Shown here: positions 63,902 through 64,000 of the stretch, piece after piece | How the letters are laid out: the number at the start of each line of letters is the position of its first letter | Numbering within the stretch: the first letter of the stretch is position 1 | Source: Evansella sp. AB-P1 | Lineage (GTDB): Bacteria > Bacillota > Bacilli > Bacillales > Salisediminibacteriaceae | Reading direction: 5' to 3' | Assembly: GCF_029688925.1 (NCBI RefSeq) | Contig: NZ_JARUKY010000012.1 | Span: 84,449-148,448, forward strand | Length of the DNA: 64,000 nt | Program-made: the position numbers and the translations under genes | Notes under the pieces: generated by a model | Databases searched by the model: none | Told to the model about the DNA's origin: nothing | What the model saw: the letters and a program-made list of their open reading frames with translations, nothing else

Positions 63902-64000
63902 TAAAGTTGTCCTAAAAGTCATACCTAAATTATTCGAATTCCATGAATAAGGCTTTTCTTGCAAAAAATATATGTAACAATAGAGTAGGCGCATGAGTTA

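Overview
The window looks like chromosome of a low-GC, Gram-positive spore-former of the Bacillaceae. This rests on strong AGGAGG-type ribosome sites, the gene families present (MetE behind a cobalamin riboswitch, SatD with a DUF3307 partner, a DUF2974 protein, a DUF3231 protein, PadR with DUF2812, a KinB/KinE-like sensor kinase, ECF sigma factors with cognate anti-sigma factors, a T-box leader) and dispersed Bacillus-type repeats. No tRNA, rRNA, CRISPR array or prophage was seen.

Region 1-30.5 kb is ordinary accessory and housekeeping chromosome. It holds small membrane proteins and lipoproteins, a CBS-domain protein, a HAD hydrolase, GNATs, metE under a B12 riboswitch, an ANT(6)-like adenylyltransferase, a DUF418 membrane protein, a Gfo/Idh/MocA oxidoreductase, an S9 peptidase broken by a frameshift, a class III aminotransferase, nagB-nagA, satD-DUF3307 and an ECF sigma/anti-sigma pair. 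A 16-codon relic of a second ECF gene lies next to that pair and still has its own ECF-type promoter.

The centre of interest is 30.6-53.8 kb. A promoter and an Arg-specifier (CGC) T-box leader drive argS, but argS is cut after codon 35. A 21,198-bp element (31038-52235) sits in the gene. It begins TGATTAC, ends GTAATCA, is flanked by a 5-bp duplication AATGG, and has about 90-bp imperfect terminal inverted repeats with four TACCA boxes spaced about 22 bp. The istA/istB pair of the IS21 family lies at its right end. Removing the element and one AATGG copy restores a 563-codon argS exactly in frame.

The cargo between istB and the left end is an apparently undescribed biosynthetic gene cluster. 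A leftward operon encodes two ABC-2 type permeases (one with an amber stop), an ABC ATPase and a nucleotidyltransferase-fold protein. A divergent rightward operon encodes a three-domain fusion (LDH2-type 2-oxoacid reductase, PEP mutase/isocitrate lyase-like, SAM methyltransferase), a class III aminotransferase, a methyltransferase-like protein, a ThiH/HydG/NosL-type radical SAM enzyme, two paralogous nucleoside-diphosphate-kinase-like proteins flanking a Cys/Met-type PLP enzyme and a class I glutamine amidotransferase, and then a dedicated trpB-trpA pair. Near-consensus divergent sigma-A promoters lie between the two operons. The product is unknown. A small amino-acid-, indole- or phosphonate-like metabolite that is exported is the simplest guess.

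Region 53.8-64 kb returns to ordinary chromosome: small membrane protein and lipoproteins, a DUF3231 protein, a GNAT, a PAS histidine kinase, PadR-DUF2812, DoxX and a luciferase-like flavin oxidoreductase, with several clear intrinsic terminators and decayed intergenic sequence.
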